Shown in pieces: positions 1-7,559 of a DNA stretch of 64,000 nucleotides. Where the stretch lies: assembly GCA_002082585.1 (NCBI GenBank), contig CP020563.1, positions 4,644,001 through 4,708,000 of the forward strand, written 5' to 3'. The notes beneath the pieces are model-generated. The model was given only the letters and a program-made list of their open reading frames with translations. It was not told the DNA's origin and did not search any database. The DNA comes from Kitasatospora albolonga (GTDB taxonomy: Bacteria > Actinomycetota > Actinomycetes > Streptomycetales > Streptomycetaceae). Both the position numbers and the translations under genes were made by a program. Numbering within the stretch: the first letter of the stretch is position 1; each line of letters starts with the position of its first letter.

Positions 1-295
1 ACAGCATCCGCGCCGCGTGCGTGTTCTCCTTCGTGCCCGGGCGCAGCAGCCGGGCGTGGGCGCTGATCTCCGGGCCCGTCGGCCTGCCCCGGACCGTGCA
101 CGGGGCGAGCTCCACCTTCGGGTGGTTCCGCATCCGGTCGACCTTCCACGCGGAGGAGAACGTACGGATGAAGGCGTGATCGCCCTCGACGGCGATGTTG
201 ACCGGCGTGCCGACGGACGTGCCGTCCTCGCGGTGGGTGCTCAGCAGGACGGCGTACTGCTTCACGAAAGGAGCGAGCTCCCGGCTGGCGTCCAT
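1..295 (-). CDS. PPOX-class (pyridoxamine oxidase-like / F420-dependent) protein, 3' end outside window
   Basis: Reading leftward from an ATG at 295, the frame is open to the window edge and gives about 98 residues beginning MDASRELAPFVKQYAVLL. Segments such as STHREDGTSVGTPVNIAVEG, FSSAWKVDRMRNHPKVELAP and CTVRGRPTGPEISAHARLL fit the split beta-barrel PPOX family that binds FMN or F420: the pattern GTP(V) followed by a Trp/Lys-rich K-x-R-N-x-P-x-V stretch is typical. Such proteins reduce or oxidise small organic substrates in the cytoplasm; the substrate cannot be read here. The C-terminal part is cut off by the window. The gene is convergent with nothing visible and lies 31 bp from the stop of the TetR gene on the same strand, so it may be co-transcribed with it. 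Family call is inference from motifs. Confidence 0.72.
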   Translation of the reverse strand, partial: MDASRELAPFVKQYAVLLSTHREDGTSVGTPVNIAVEGDHAFIRTFSSAWKVDRMRNHPKVELAPCTVRGRPTGPEISAHARLLRPGTKENTHAARML

Positions 296-326
296 ATATC
301 CATTGGGGCACGGGCCGGGCGTGCTG

Positions 327-1214
327 TCATGTCCGGTCCTGTGCGCTGTCCGTCGCCCCGCTCGCCGTCCGCTCCGCCACCAGCGCCTCGAAACCGGCGA
401 TCAGCCGTTCCAGCCCGAACCCGAAGTGGTCGAAGTCGGGGCTGAAGGTGTCCTCGGCCATCCCCGCCATCGTCGGGTACGCGCCGCTGAGCATGGCCCG
501 CTCCAGGTAGGGCTGCTGGCTCTTCCAGAACTCCTGGTCGCTCAGCCCCGTCTGCGCCACCGCCTCCGCCGCGTCGGCCTCGGTGCGGGCCAGGCCCTCC
601 ACGAAGCTGTTCACCGTGATGATCACGCCGATCAGCTCGGGGTCGCGCAGCCCCATGGACCGCAGCGCGGTGAGCGAGAGTTCGAGGCCCCGCAGGGCGC
701 TGGGGCCGAGCACCGTACGGGCCTGGTTGATCTTCAGCAGCCAGGGGTGGCGGCGCAGGTTGTCCCGGTAGCTGCGGGCCAGGGTGGTGATCGCCACCCG
801 CCAGTCGCCGGGGGCGCCTCCGGCGACTGGCTCGGCCGGCAGCGGTTCGCCCAGCACCCGGTCCAGCATCAGGTCCAGGAGTTCCGCCTTGCCGGGCACG
901 TACCGGTAGAGCGACATCGTGCCCGTGCCGAGCTCGGTGGAGAGCCGGCGCATGGAGACGGCGGACAGGCCCTCCGCGTCCGCGACGGCGATGGCGGCCG
1001 TGACGATCCGGTCCAGCGTGAGGCCCGGTTTGGGGCCCCGGCTGGGGCGTTCCCCGGTGCCCCACAGGAGCTCCAGGCTGCGCGCGATGTCACCGCTCCC
1101 GGTCGCCGTGCCGTCCGTGGCCGTCCCGTTCGCCTTGGGGCTGCTCGCGGCCGTCGCCGCTGCTGCTGCCGCCGTGCCGCTCGCCGCCGCCGCTGTCGAT
1201 CCGTCTTTCGCCAT
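327..1214 (-). CDS. TetR/AcrR-family transcriptional repressor with C-terminal TetR_C domain
   Basis: A 295-residue regulator. The first about 60 residues are an Ala/Thr/Gly-rich low-complexity tail; the DNA-binding helix-turn-helix lies around residues 65-110 (LDRIVTAAIAVADAEGLSAV, then MRRLSTELGTGTMSLYRYVP). The rest is a long helical ligand domain of the TetR_C_1 type found in tetracycline-class regulators. It is transcribed divergently from an ABC exporter pair starting at 1343; the 128-bp spacer contains a perfect 11-bp inverted repeat. This arrangement fits a repressor that controls drug efflux and its own gene. The ligand is unknown. The real start could be further in, because the Ala-rich head is unusual; the first clearly conserved block starts near residue 55. 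Confidence 0.88.
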   Translation of the reverse strand: MAKDGSTAAAASGTAAAAAATAASSPKANGTATDGTATGSGDIARSLELLWGTGERPSRGPKPGLTLDRIVTAAIAVADAEGLSAVSMRRLSTELGTGTMSLYRYVPGKAELLDLMLDRVLGEPLPAEPVAGGAPGDWRVAITTLARSYRDNLRRHPWLLKINQARTVLGPSALRGLELSLTALRSMGLRDPELIGVIITVNSFVEGLARTEADAAEAVAQTGLSDQEFWKSQQPYLERAMLSGAYPTMAGMAEDTFSPDFDHFGFGLERLIAGFEALVAERTASGATDSAQDRT

Positions 1215-1267
1215 GGGGTCAGCGTAGTGCGCCGGAGAGGCTTTGGGTACGCCGTACCCGTATCGAG

Positions 1268-1299
1268 GTACACCGTACTCAGTTTGGGGTACGGTGTAC
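1268..1299. promoter_or_regulatory. Probable TetR operator between regulator and exporter genes
   Basis: GTACACCGTAC at 1268-1278 and its exact reverse complement GTACGGTGTAC at 1289-1299 are separated by 10 bp. The decamer GTACTCAGTT is also directly repeated at 1275-1284 and 1296-1305, and a further imperfect palindrome (GGGTACGCCGTACCC) lies at 1245-1259. The site sits between divergent TetR and ABC-exporter genes, which is the usual place for the shared operator. Binding by the adjacent TetR protein is inferred, not shown. Confidence 0.6.
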
Positions 1300-1342
1300 T
1301 CAGTTCGCTTCCGGTTCGGTCGGAGAAGCAGGGGGTTGTGCC

Positions 1343-2380
1343 ATGGCCATGTCCGAAACCAGGTCGAGGTCCGCGTCCGGGTACGCGGTGTTCGCCGAAG
1401 GTGTCGTGAAGCGGTACCGGGGGAGAGGGAGGGGCGCGGCGGAGACGCGGGCGCTCGACGGGTTCGACCTCGCCGTCCGCCCCGGCACGGTCCACGGGCT
1501 GCTCGGCCCGAACGGGGCCGGGAAGACCACCGCCGTACGGGTCCTCGCGACCCTCCTGCGGTACGACGGGGGCCGGGCGGAGGTCGCCGGGCTCGACGTG
1601 GGGCGTGAACCCCGCCGCGTACGGAGCAGGATCGGGCTCGCCGGTCAGTACGCCGCCGTCGACGAGGGCCTCACCGGGCGGCAGAACCTGGAGATGTTCG
1701 GCCGCCTCTTCCACCTCGGCAGCCGGGGGGCCCGGCTCCGCGCCGGGGAGCTGCTGGAGCGGTTCGGCCTGGTGGAGGCGGCCGGGAGGAGCGCTCGCGA
1801 GTACAGCGGCGGCATGCGGCGGCGGCTCGACCTCGCCTCCTCGATGATCCTCTCGCCCGAGGTGATCTTCCTCGACGAGCCGACCACCGGGCTGGACCCG
1901 CGCAGCCGGGGCGAGGTCTGGGAGACCGTACGGGACCTGGTGGCGGGCGGTACGACGGTGCTGCTGACCACGCAGTATCTGGAGGAGGCGGACCGGCTCG
2001 CCTTGCGCATCACCGTCATCGACCGGGGGCGGGCCATCGCCGACGACACCCCGGACGCCCTGAAGGACCGCGTCGGCGGCGACCGGATCGAGGTCGTCGC
2101 GGCCGACGCGGGCGACCTCGTGGCGGTGGCGAAGGCCGTGGACCGGGTGGCCGGGGGCGGGCTCGTCGTCACCGACGACACCGCCCGCCGGGTGCACGCC
2201 CAGGTCACCGACCGGGTGGCCGCGCTCACCGAGGTGGCCCGGAGCCTTCAGGACGACGGGATCGCGGTGGAGGACATCGGGCTGCGCCGGCCGAGCCTGG
2301 ACGATGTGTTCCTGCGGCTGACGGGCCACGGCACGGGCGCCGACGACGCGCAGGCCGTACGGGAGGTGGCGGCGGCATGA
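1343..2380 (+). CDS. ABC transporter ATP-binding protein, daunorubicin-resistance (DrrA) type
   Basis: A 345-residue ATPase that would power drug export together with the next gene. Walker A is [12 protein letters not shown] (about residue 57), the signature is [14 protein letters not shown], and Walker B is [17 protein letters not shown]; the H-loop region reads [14 protein letters not shown]. The C-terminal about 90 residues carry the DUF4162-like extension ending in [14 protein letters not shown], which is characteristic of the DrrA/CcmA-type subfamily. The start at 1343 follows GGGGGTTGTGCC, a usable ribosome site. Its stop overlaps the permease start by 4 bp (ATGA). The operator at 1268-1299 suggests repression by the divergent TetR protein. 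The exported compound is unknown. Confidence 0.93.
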   Translation: MAMSETRSRSASGYAVFAEGVVKRYRGRGRGAAETRALDGFDLAVRPGTVHGLLGPNGAGKTTAVRVLATLLRYDGGRAEVAGLDVGREPRRVRSRIGLAGQYAAVDEGLTGRQNLEMFGRLFHLGSRGARLRAGELLERFGLVEAAGRSAREYSGGMRRRLDLASSMILSPEVIFLDEPTTGLDPRSRGEVWETVRDLVAGGTTVLLTTQYLEEADRLALRITVIDRGRAIADDTPDALKDRVGGDRIEVVAADAGDLVAVAKAVDRVAGGGLVVTDDTARRVHAQVTDRVAALTEVARSLQDDGIAVEDIGLRRPSLDDVFLRLTGHGTGADDAQAVREVAAA

Positions 2381-3210
2381 CCGTACACGCACCGGCCCCG
2401 GCCGCGGCACCCCGCGAGCACGGCCTCGCCTACTGGGCCGTCTCCGACTGCTGGAACATCACCCGCCGCACCCTCACCCACTACCAGCGGCAGCCCTCCG
2501 CCATCGTCTGGCAGCTCGGCTTCCCGATCCTCTCCGTCCTGCTGTACGGGTACATCTTCGGCAGCGCCATGAAGGTGCCGGGCGGCGGCGACTACCGGGA
2601 GTTCCTGATGCCCGGCATGTTCGCGATGACCATGGCCATGGGCTTCATGAACACCGCCGTGGCCGTCGTCACCGACGCGGGCAAGGGGGTCGTGGACCGT
2701 TTCCGGTCCATGCCGATGGCCCCCTCCGCCTTCGCCTCCGGCCGTGGGGTGGCCGACCTGACGGTGGCCGCCGCCGAACTGACCATCCTGGCCGCCACCG
2801 CGCTGCTGATCGGCTGGCGCGCGGGCGGCGGGGTGCTGCCCGCCCTGGGGGCGTTCGGGCTGCTCCTGCTGCTGCGGTTCAGCCTGATCTGGGTGGGCGT
2901 CTGGCTCGGCCTGCTGGTCCCCACCCCGGAGGCGGCGGGCGGGCTGTACGCGGTCGCCTTCCCGCTCACGATGATCTCCAGCACCTTCGTCGCCCCGTCC
3001 CTGATGCCGGGCTGGCTGGGCACGGTCGCCGCCTGGAACCCGATCTCCTCCACCGCGACCGCCACCCGCGAACTCTTCGGCAACCCGGTGGCCGGGGGCG
3101 GCACCTGGGTGGAGGAGCACGCCCTGCTGATGGCCGTGGTCTGGCCGGTGGCGATCACGCTGGTCTTCCTGCCGCTGGCGGTACGCCGGTTCCGGCGGCT
3201 GAGCCGGTGA
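2377..3210 (+). CDS. ABC-2 type transporter permease, DrrB-like
   Basis: A 277-residue integral membrane protein with about six hydrophobic segments (for example [20 protein letters not shown] near residue 45 and [20 protein letters not shown] near 165). It matches the ABC-2 permease layout of DrrB partners: cytoplasmic N-terminus, a conserved loop with [18 protein letters not shown], and VDRFRSMPM. The last segment precedes a short basic tail (VRRFRRLSR). It starts inside the stop codon of the ATPase gene, so translation is coupled. Together the two genes form a dedicated efflux pump at the cytoplasmic membrane. Confidence 0.92.
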   Translation: MTVHAPAPAAAPREHGLAYWAVSDCWNITRRTLTHYQRQPSAIVWQLGFPILSVLLYGYIFGSAMKVPGGGDYREFLMPGMFAMTMAMGFMNTAVAVVTDAGKGVVDRFRSMPMAPSAFASGRGVADLTVAAAELTILAATALLIGWRAGGGVLPALGAFGLLLLLRFSLIWVGVWLGLLVPTPEAAGGLYAVAFPLTMISSTFVAPSLMPGWLGTVAAWNPISSTATATRELFGNPVAGGGTWVEEHALLMAVVWPVAITLVFLPLAVRRFRRLSR

Positions 3211-3290
3211 GGTGGGGGTCGGGGCGGGCCGGGTGCGCTCCCCGGGGGCGCGTACGGGCGCGGGGCGGGCCGGGTGCGTAACTGAGGGGC

Positions 3291-3851
3291 GTGCGCGGGC
3301 GGGTGCGCGTAGGGTCGGGGGCCGTGCCGACCACCGGGCCCGGACCCTTCACCACCGAGCGCCTCGACGCGCTCCCCCTCGATCCGGCGTACGCCGACGA
3401 GATGGCCGCCGTACTCGCGGACCCGGCGCTGTACGTGTTCACCGGGGGCGGCCCGCCGGACCCGGTCGCGCTGCGGGCCCGGTACGAACGCCAGACCGCC
3501 GGTTCGCCGGACCCGGGGGAGCGGTGGTGGAACTGGGTGCTCCGGGTCCGCGCCGACGGCCGGCTCGTGGGGTATGTCCAGGCGACCGTACGGGGCTCGT
3601 GCGCGGAGATCGCCTGGGTGGTCGGGGTGCCGTGGCAGGGCCGGGGGTACGCGGCCGAGGCGGCGAAGGGGCTCGCGGCGCACCTGTGGTCCGCCGGGGG
3701 CGTCCGTACACTCGTCGCCCATATTCACCCCGGCCACGCCGCGTCGGGTGCGGTGGCGGCGGCGGCCGGGCTCGCGCCGACCGGGGAGCGGCGGGAGGAG
3801 GACGGGGAGCAGCGGTGGACCGGGTGCGCGCCGCGTCCGCCGGTTCTCTGA
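3291..3851 (+). CDS. GNAT-family N-acetyltransferase
   Basis: Up to 186 residues; an internal GTG at 3324 (giving about 175 residues) is an equally good start because the first eleven residues are arginine/glycine-rich and unlike the family. The acetyl-CoA binding motif A is visible as WVVGVPWQGRGYAAEAAKGL, preceded by the beta-strand pair VLRVRADGRLVGYVQATV. The fold is that of small-molecule or protein N-acetyltransferases (RimJ-like group). The substrate cannot be predicted. It lies 80 bp after the exporter permease and is convergent with the MarR gene; a 9-bp inverted repeat (GGCCTCCGG at 3854-3862, CCGGAGGCC at 3896-3904) between them could end transcription from both sides. Confidence 0.85.
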   Translation: MRGRVRVGSGAVPTTGPGPFTTERLDALPLDPAYADEMAAVLADPALYVFTGGGPPDPVALRARYERQTAGSPDPGERWWNWVLRVRADGRLVGYVQATVRGSCAEIAWVVGVPWQGRGYAAEAAKGLAAHLWSAGGVRTLVAHIHPGHAASGAVAAAAGLAPTGERREEDGEQRWTGCAPRPPVL

Positions 3852-3909
3852 CGGGCCTCCGGCGGTAGGAGGCCGGGTATCAGTCCGCTGACTCTCCGGA
3901 GGCCGGATT

Positions 3910-4374
3910 TCAGTCCGGCTGGTCCTCCATGTGCGCGAGGACGCGGTCCGAGAGGCGGGCGAGGGTGTCGAGCTCCTCCTGGGTGAGGGCGTCGATGAAC
4001 AGCCGCCGGACATGGTCGACGTGCACGGGCGCCGCGTCCTCGATCGCCTCGCGGCCGGCCGGGGTGGCGACGACGAACGCCCCGCGCCCGTCCTCGGGGC
4101 AGTCCTCCTTCGCCACCAGTCCGCGCTTGGCCATCCGCCCGACCTGGTGGGACATGCGGCTCTTCTCCCACTCCAGCAGCTTGGTCAGCTCCATGAAGCG
4201 CATCCGCCCGCCGGCCTCGGTGAGTTTGGCCAGGACGAGGTAGTCGGAGGCGGACATGCGGGAGTCGGTCTGGACCCGGCGGGAGAGCCGTCCGATGAGC
4301 TTCTCCTGCATCCGGATGAAGCTGTTCCAGGCGGCCTGCTGCTCCGGGGTCAGCCAGCGGGGAGATGCGTCCAT
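3910..4374 (-). CDS. MarR-family transcriptional regulator
   Basis: A 154-residue winged-helix regulator starting MDASPRWLTPEQQ; an upstream in-frame ATG at 4476 exists but would add an unrelated arginine-rich head and cover the operator region. The wing-helix core is seen as MRFMELTKLLEWEKSRMSHQ, then VGRMAKRGLVAKE and GAFVVATPAGREA, flanked by the dimerisation helices at both ends. It is divergent from an isochorismatase-fold hydrolase; the spacer holds repeated TCAACTAA elements. The inferred role is repression of that hydrolase in response to a small phenolic or oxidant ligand, as is common in the family. Confidence 0.88.
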   Translation of the reverse strand: MDASPRWLTPEQQAAWNSFIRMQEKLIGRLSRRVQTDSRMSASDYLVLAKLTEAGGRMRFMELTKLLEWEKSRMSHQVGRMAKRGLVAKEDCPEDGRGAFVVATPAGREAIEDAAPVHVDHVRRLFIDALTQEELDTLARLSDRVLAHMEDQPD

Positions 4375-4463
4375 GCCGAAAAGCCTAGGAGGTGTCCGGC
4401 GATCCCGTGCGGGCGGGCGGCGCGGTCGGACGCGCGTCGGCGAATCAGTTGCCCCGAGCACTG

Positions 4464-4511
4464 GTTGACGTATCAACTAACCCTGCCTAATGTGGATGAC
4501 ACGTCAACTAA
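4464..4511. promoter_or_regulatory. Candidate MarR operator upstream of isochorismatase-like gene
   Basis: The imperfect palindrome GTTGACGTATCAAC spans 4464-4477, and its reverse-complement half ACGTCAAC recurs at 4501-4508. The octamer TCAACTAA is repeated at 4473-4480 and 4504-4511, 31 bp apart (about three helical turns). These elements lie between the MarR start (4374) and the hydrolase start (4549). The tract is AT-richer than its surroundings, as expected for promoter and operator DNA. The protein that binds it is inferred. Confidence 0.5.
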
Positions 4512-4548
4512 ATGGTGGCGGGCCGTTACATGGACCGAGGGGAACCCC

Positions 4549-5205
4549 ATGAGCACCCAGACCAAGACCGGACTCGACGCGCTGCTGACGCCCGAGGAGA
4601 GCGTCCTGGTGCTGATCGACCACCAGCCGTTCCAGTTCGCCAACCTGAACAGCCATGAGCCGACGATGGTCGTGAACAACGTCGTCGGGCTCGCCAAGGC
4701 GGCCAAGGCGTTCGGTGTGCCGACCGTCCTGACGACCGTTCTGGAGGAGCGCGGCGGGTTCCTCATCCAGGGGCTCCAGGACGTGTTCCCGGAGCAGAAG
4801 CCGATCGACAGGACCTTCATCAACACCTGGCAGGACCGGCGCGTCGTCGACGCCGTCAAGGCGACCGGACGCAAGAAGCTGATACTCGCCGGTCTCTGGA
4901 CGGAGATCTGCCTGGCGATGCCCGCCATCCAGGCGGCCGGTGAGGGTTTCGAGGTCTACGCCGTCACCGATGCGTCGGGCGGTGTGTCGGCGGAGGCCCA
5001 CGACATGGCGGTGCGCCGCATGGTCCAGGCGGGCGTCGTCCCGATCACCTGGATGGCCGTACTGGGCGAGTGGCAGCGCGACTGGGCCCGCGAGGAGACC
5101 GTGCCGGCCGCCGCCGAGATCCAGGCCCAGCACGGCGGCGCCTCGGGCGTGGCCTTCGCCTGGGAGATGCAGCTCCTCGCCGGGCGCGCCGGCAGCGGCG
5201 GCTGA
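4549..5205 (+). CDS. Isochorismatase-family cysteine hydrolase (YcaC-like)
   Basis: A 218-residue protein starting MSTQTKTGLDALL, after a GAGGGGAAC ribosome site. The family triad is visible: Asp in VLVLIDHQPFQF (about residue 24), Lys in GRKKLILAGLW, and the nucleophile Cys in AGLWTEICLAMPA. The stretch THINTW-like FINTWQDRRVVDAV is typical of the YcaC group, whose physiological substrates are mostly unknown although isochorismatase-fold enzymes cleave amides and vinyl ethers. Divergent MarR control is likely. The gene is followed 72 bp later by a YjdJ-like acetyltransferase on the same strand. Confidence 0.88.
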   Translation: MSTQTKTGLDALLTPEESVLVLIDHQPFQFANLNSHEPTMVVNNVVGLAKAAKAFGVPTVLTTVLEERGGFLIQGLQDVFPEQKPIDRTFINTWQDRRVVDAVKATGRKKLILAGLWTEICLAMPAIQAAGEGFEVYAVTDASGGVSAEAHDMAVRRMVQAGVVPITWMAVLGEWQRDWAREETVPAAAEIQAQHGGASGVAFAWEMQLLAGRAGSGG

Positions 5206-5277
5206 CCGCCCGGCCGCCGGAAGGCGGAGGGCGACACGAGCGGATTACGGTGAGGAAAGGGCGAGTGGAGGAGACCG

Positions 5278-5586
5278 ATGACAGTTCAGGTGCAGGACGT
5301 TCCCGAGGCCAAGCGGTACGAGGCGCGGATCGAGGGGGAGCCCGGGGTCGCGGGTTTCGCGGACTATCTCCGTACGGAGGAACTCATCGCGTTCCTCCAC
5401 ACCGAGGTATCGCCGGACCACGAGGGCAGCGGGGTCGGTTCGGCCCTGGCCCGTACCGCCCTCGACGAGGCGCGCTCCGCGAAGCTGCGGGTGTTGCCCA
5501 CCTGCCCGTTCTTCGCGGGCTGGATCGCGCGGCACCCCGAGTACCAGGACCTGCTGTACCAGTCCCGCAGCAGGGTCAGCGACTGA
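5278..5586 (+). CDS. YjdJ-like GNAT-fold small acetyltransferase
   Basis: A 102-residue minimal GNAT fold. It has YEARIEGEPGVAGFADYLRT, then the acetyl-CoA motif HTEVSPDHEGSGVGSALART and the C-terminal core LRVLPTCPFFAGWIARHPEY, all features of the YjdJ / human GTLF3B-like (Yjdj-type Gcn5) family. The conserved cysteine in PTCPF is present. An AGGAGACCG site lies just upstream of the ATG. It precedes a Fer4_19 protein homologous to YjdI; in Escherichia coli yjdI and yjdJ are also adjacent, so the two probably work together. Biochemical function is not known. Confidence 0.85.
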   Translation: MTVQVQDVPEAKRYEARIEGEPGVAGFADYLRTEELIAFLHTEVSPDHEGSGVGSALARTALDEARSAKLRVLPTCPFFAGWIARHPEYQDLLYQSRSRVSD

Positions 5587-5644
5587 CAGGCCGGGGGTCG
5601 GGGCCGGTGACCGGACGGGGGGACACGGACCGAGGGAGATCGGG

Positions 5645-5905
5645 ATGAGCGACGGAACGGGCAGGCGGTCGTACGAGGGCCGGTCGATCACCGTCAGCTT
5701 CGACGCGGGCCTGTGCGAGCACTCCGCCGTCTGCGTCCGCGGCCTGCCGGAGGTGTTCGACACCGGCAGGCGCCCGTGGATCAGCCCCGACGGTGCCGAT
5801 GCCGAGCAGGTGGCCGCGGTGGTGCGGCGCTGCCCCTCGGGCGCGCTGCGCTACGAACACCCGGAGGGCGGGAGGGGCACCGGCCCGCTTCCCTCCGGGT
5901 GCTGA
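5645..5905 (+). CDS. YjdI-like (4Fe-4S) mono-cluster protein (Fer4_19)
   Basis: An 86-residue protein with the Fer4_19 pattern: a cysteine in DAGLCEHSAVCVRGLPEVFD, then RPWISPDGADAEQVAAVVRRCPSGALRY split by helices. Three cysteines (CEHSAVC and RCPSGAL) and a nearby His match the ligand set of the YjdI family. It begins after GGGAGATCGGG. Pairing with the YjdJ-like gene 58 bp upstream supports the assignment. The last codons run into an imperfect 20-bp repeat array (5888-5968), which encodes the Pro/Leu-Pro-Ser-Gly-Cys end. Confidence 0.83.
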   Translation: MSDGTGRRSYEGRSITVSFDAGLCEHSAVCVRGLPEVFDTGRRPWISPDGADAEQVAAVVRRCPSGALRYEHPEGGRGTGPLPSGC

Positions 5906-5968
5906 GCACCTCCCTCCGGGGCTGATGCACTTCCCTCCGCGGGTAGCACTTCCCTCCGGGGGCTGAGA
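5888..5968. repeat. Four imperfect ~20-bp direct repeats
   Basis: The core CTTCCCTCCG (once CTCCCTCCG) starts at 5888, 5910, 5930 and 5949, each followed by a GGG(T/G)GCTGA-like stretch of about 10 bp. The first copy overlaps the 3' end of the YjdI-like gene; the others fill the gap before the oxidoreductase at 6009. No hairpin or coding function is evident. Confidence 0.7.
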
Positions 5969-6008
5969 CGGCCGGGCCCCTTCCGCGGGTGCCCCGGAAG
6001 GACAGGAG

Positions 6009-6938
6009 ATGATCCGGATGTCCCTCGCAGTGCAGTTCTCCGACTACGGCACCACGGACGTGCTGCGTGTCGTCGATGTGCCACCGCCCGACCCGGGCCC
6101 CGGGGAGGTACGGCTCGCGGTGCGGGCCGCGGGCGTCAACCCGGTCGACTGGAAGATCCTCAGCGGCTCCATGCGCCAGGTCATGCCGCTCCGGTTCCCG
6201 GCCGGGCTCGGGTCCGACGTGGCGGGAGTGGTGGACCGGGTGGGGGAAGGCGTCACCGCCTTCGGGGTGGGGGACGAGGTGCTGGGAGCGTCCGTCACCC
6301 CCTCCTACGCCCAGTCCGCGCTCGCCACCCCCTCCGCGCTGGTCGCCCGGCCCGCCTCGGTTCCGTGGGAGGTGGCCGGCACCCTGGCCGGTCCGGGCAT
6401 CACGGCCTGGGAGACGCTGAACAAGCTGGAGGTCGCCCGGGGCGAGACGCTCCTGGTCCATGCCGCCGCCGGAGGTGTCGGCACCTTCGCCGTGCAGATC
6501 GCCGTCGCCCGGGGCGCACGGGTCATCGGTACCGCGAGCGAGGCCAACCACGCCCGGCTCCGCTCCTTCGGTGTGGAGCCGGTCACCTACGGCCCCGGAC
6601 TGGTCGAGCGCGTGCGGGCCCTCTCGCCGACGGGGGTCGACGCGGTCCTGGACGCCTCCGGGCGCGGGGAGATCCCGGACTCCATCGAGCTCGCCGGTGG
6701 TCCGGAGCGGGTCCTCTCCCTCGTGGCCTTCGATGCGGCCGACACCGGCATCCAGATCCATATGACCGAGCCCGGTGCGGGCGGGGCCGACGCGCTCGGG
6801 CACATTCTCGCCCTCATCGACGAGGGGCGGCTGAGCGTGCCGATCCACCGGGCCTACCCCCTCGACGAGGCGGCGACGGCGCTGGAGGTCAGCAGGTCGG
6901 GGCACCTGGGCGGCAAGCTCGTGCTGCTCCCCGCGTAG
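6009..6938 (+). CDS. NADP-dependent, zinc-free medium-chain oxidoreductase (quinone oxidoreductase-like)
   Basis: A 309-residue MDR-superfamily enzyme. The N-terminal GroES-like domain carries AAGVNPVDWKILSG and the cofactor domain has the glycine motif LLVHAAAGGVGTFAVQIA at about residue 150, typical for NADPH. No structural or catalytic zinc cysteines are present, which places it with quinone or enone reductases. The start after GGACAGGAG is well supported. It is a single gene between short repeat tracts, with no obvious operon partner. The substrate is unknown. Confidence 0.9.
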   Translation: MIRMSLAVQFSDYGTTDVLRVVDVPPPDPGPGEVRLAVRAAGVNPVDWKILSGSMRQVMPLRFPAGLGSDVAGVVDRVGEGVTAFGVGDEVLGASVTPSYAQSALATPSALVARPASVPWEVAGTLAGPGITAWETLNKLEVARGETLLVHAAAGGVGTFAVQIAVARGARVIGTASEANHARLRSFGVEPVTYGPGLVERVRALSPTGVDAVLDASGRGEIPDSIELAGGPERVLSLVAFDAADTGIQIHMTEPGAGGADALGHILALIDEGRLSVPIHRAYPLDEAATALEVSRSGHLGGKLVLLPA

Positions 6939-7025
6939 TCGCTCGTTGCCCATGGGTCCGCAGGCGCGTACGGACCTTCGACCGGCCTGCTCCACCGGCC
7001 CGCACCGGCATGAAGCCGAACGGAA

Positions 7026-7065
7026 AAGCACGGACAAGCACGTACAAGCACAGACAAGTACGGAC
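7026..7065. repeat. 10-bp tandem repeat, about four copies
   Basis: Units CGGACAAGCA (7031-7040), CGTACAAGCA (7041-7050) and CAGACAAGTA (7051-7060), flanked by partial copies, lie in the leader of the NTF2-like gene that starts at 7097. The 10-bp period equals about one helical turn. No known binding site is recognised. Confidence 0.75.
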
Positions 7066-7096
7066 CTCTGCCGACCGACCGTCAGGAGACACGACC

Positions 7097-7486
7097 GTGC
7101 CCGAAACCCACGCGGTGGACCAGGCGCAACGCAACACCGGGATCGTTCTCACCGCCATGCGGGAACTCTTCGCCGAGAAGGACCTCACCGCGCTCGACCG
7201 GTACTGGGCCGAGCCCTATGTGCAGCACAGCCCCCGGATGTCCGGCGGTCTGGACACGCTCCGTGCCGCGGTGCCGGAGCTGGCGGGCTTCCGCTGGGAG
7301 CCGCAACGGACCGCGGCCCAGGGCGACCTGGTCTTCACCCACAGCGTCGTCCACGGCTGGGCGCCGGGCCCTGTCGTCATCGTCGACATCTTCCGGCTGG
7401 AGAACGGCCGCATCGTGGAGCACTGGGACGTCGTCCAGGACCTCGTCGCCCCCGAGGCGACGGTCAGCGGCACCCCGATGATCTGA
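7097..7486 (+). CDS. NTF2-like / SnoaL-type polyketide cyclase-fold protein
   Basis: 129 residues from a GTG preceded by TCAGGAG. The pattern LFAEKDLTALDRYWAEPYVQ, then GGLDTLRAAVPEL, then VFTHSVVHGW and IVDIFRLENGRIVEHWDVVQ is the cone-shaped SnoaL-like fold commonly annotated as nuclear transport factor 2 family. Members bind or isomerise small hydrophobic molecules; many have no known substrate. A 12-bp stem terminator follows directly at 7488. It stands alone between the oxidoreductase and a methyltransferase. Confidence 0.85.
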   Translation: MPETHAVDQAQRNTGIVLTAMRELFAEKDLTALDRYWAEPYVQHSPRMSGGLDTLRAAVPELAGFRWEPQRTAAQGDLVFTHSVVHGWAPGPVVIVDIFRLENGRIVEHWDVVQDLVAPEATVSGTPMI

Positions 7487-7487
7487 C

Positions 7488-7529
7488 GCCGGGGCCGGAG
7501 GCGTGCGCCCACGGGAGTCCGGCCCCGGC
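7488..7529 (+). terminator. Intrinsic hairpin terminator
   Basis: GCCGGGGCCGGA (7488-7499) pairs perfectly with TCCGGCCCCGGC (7518-7529), loop 18 nt, starting right after the stop codon at 7484-7486. No long T tract follows, as is normal in high-GC actinobacteria. Confidence 0.6.
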
Positions 7530-7559
7530 CCACCGGACACCTCCTTAGGGTGGTGGACC

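Noticed and set aside
869..2410. 513-residue minus-strand frame across the TetR-ABC region
   Set aside because: It covers the operator and two well-supported genes on other frames and has no recognisable domain.
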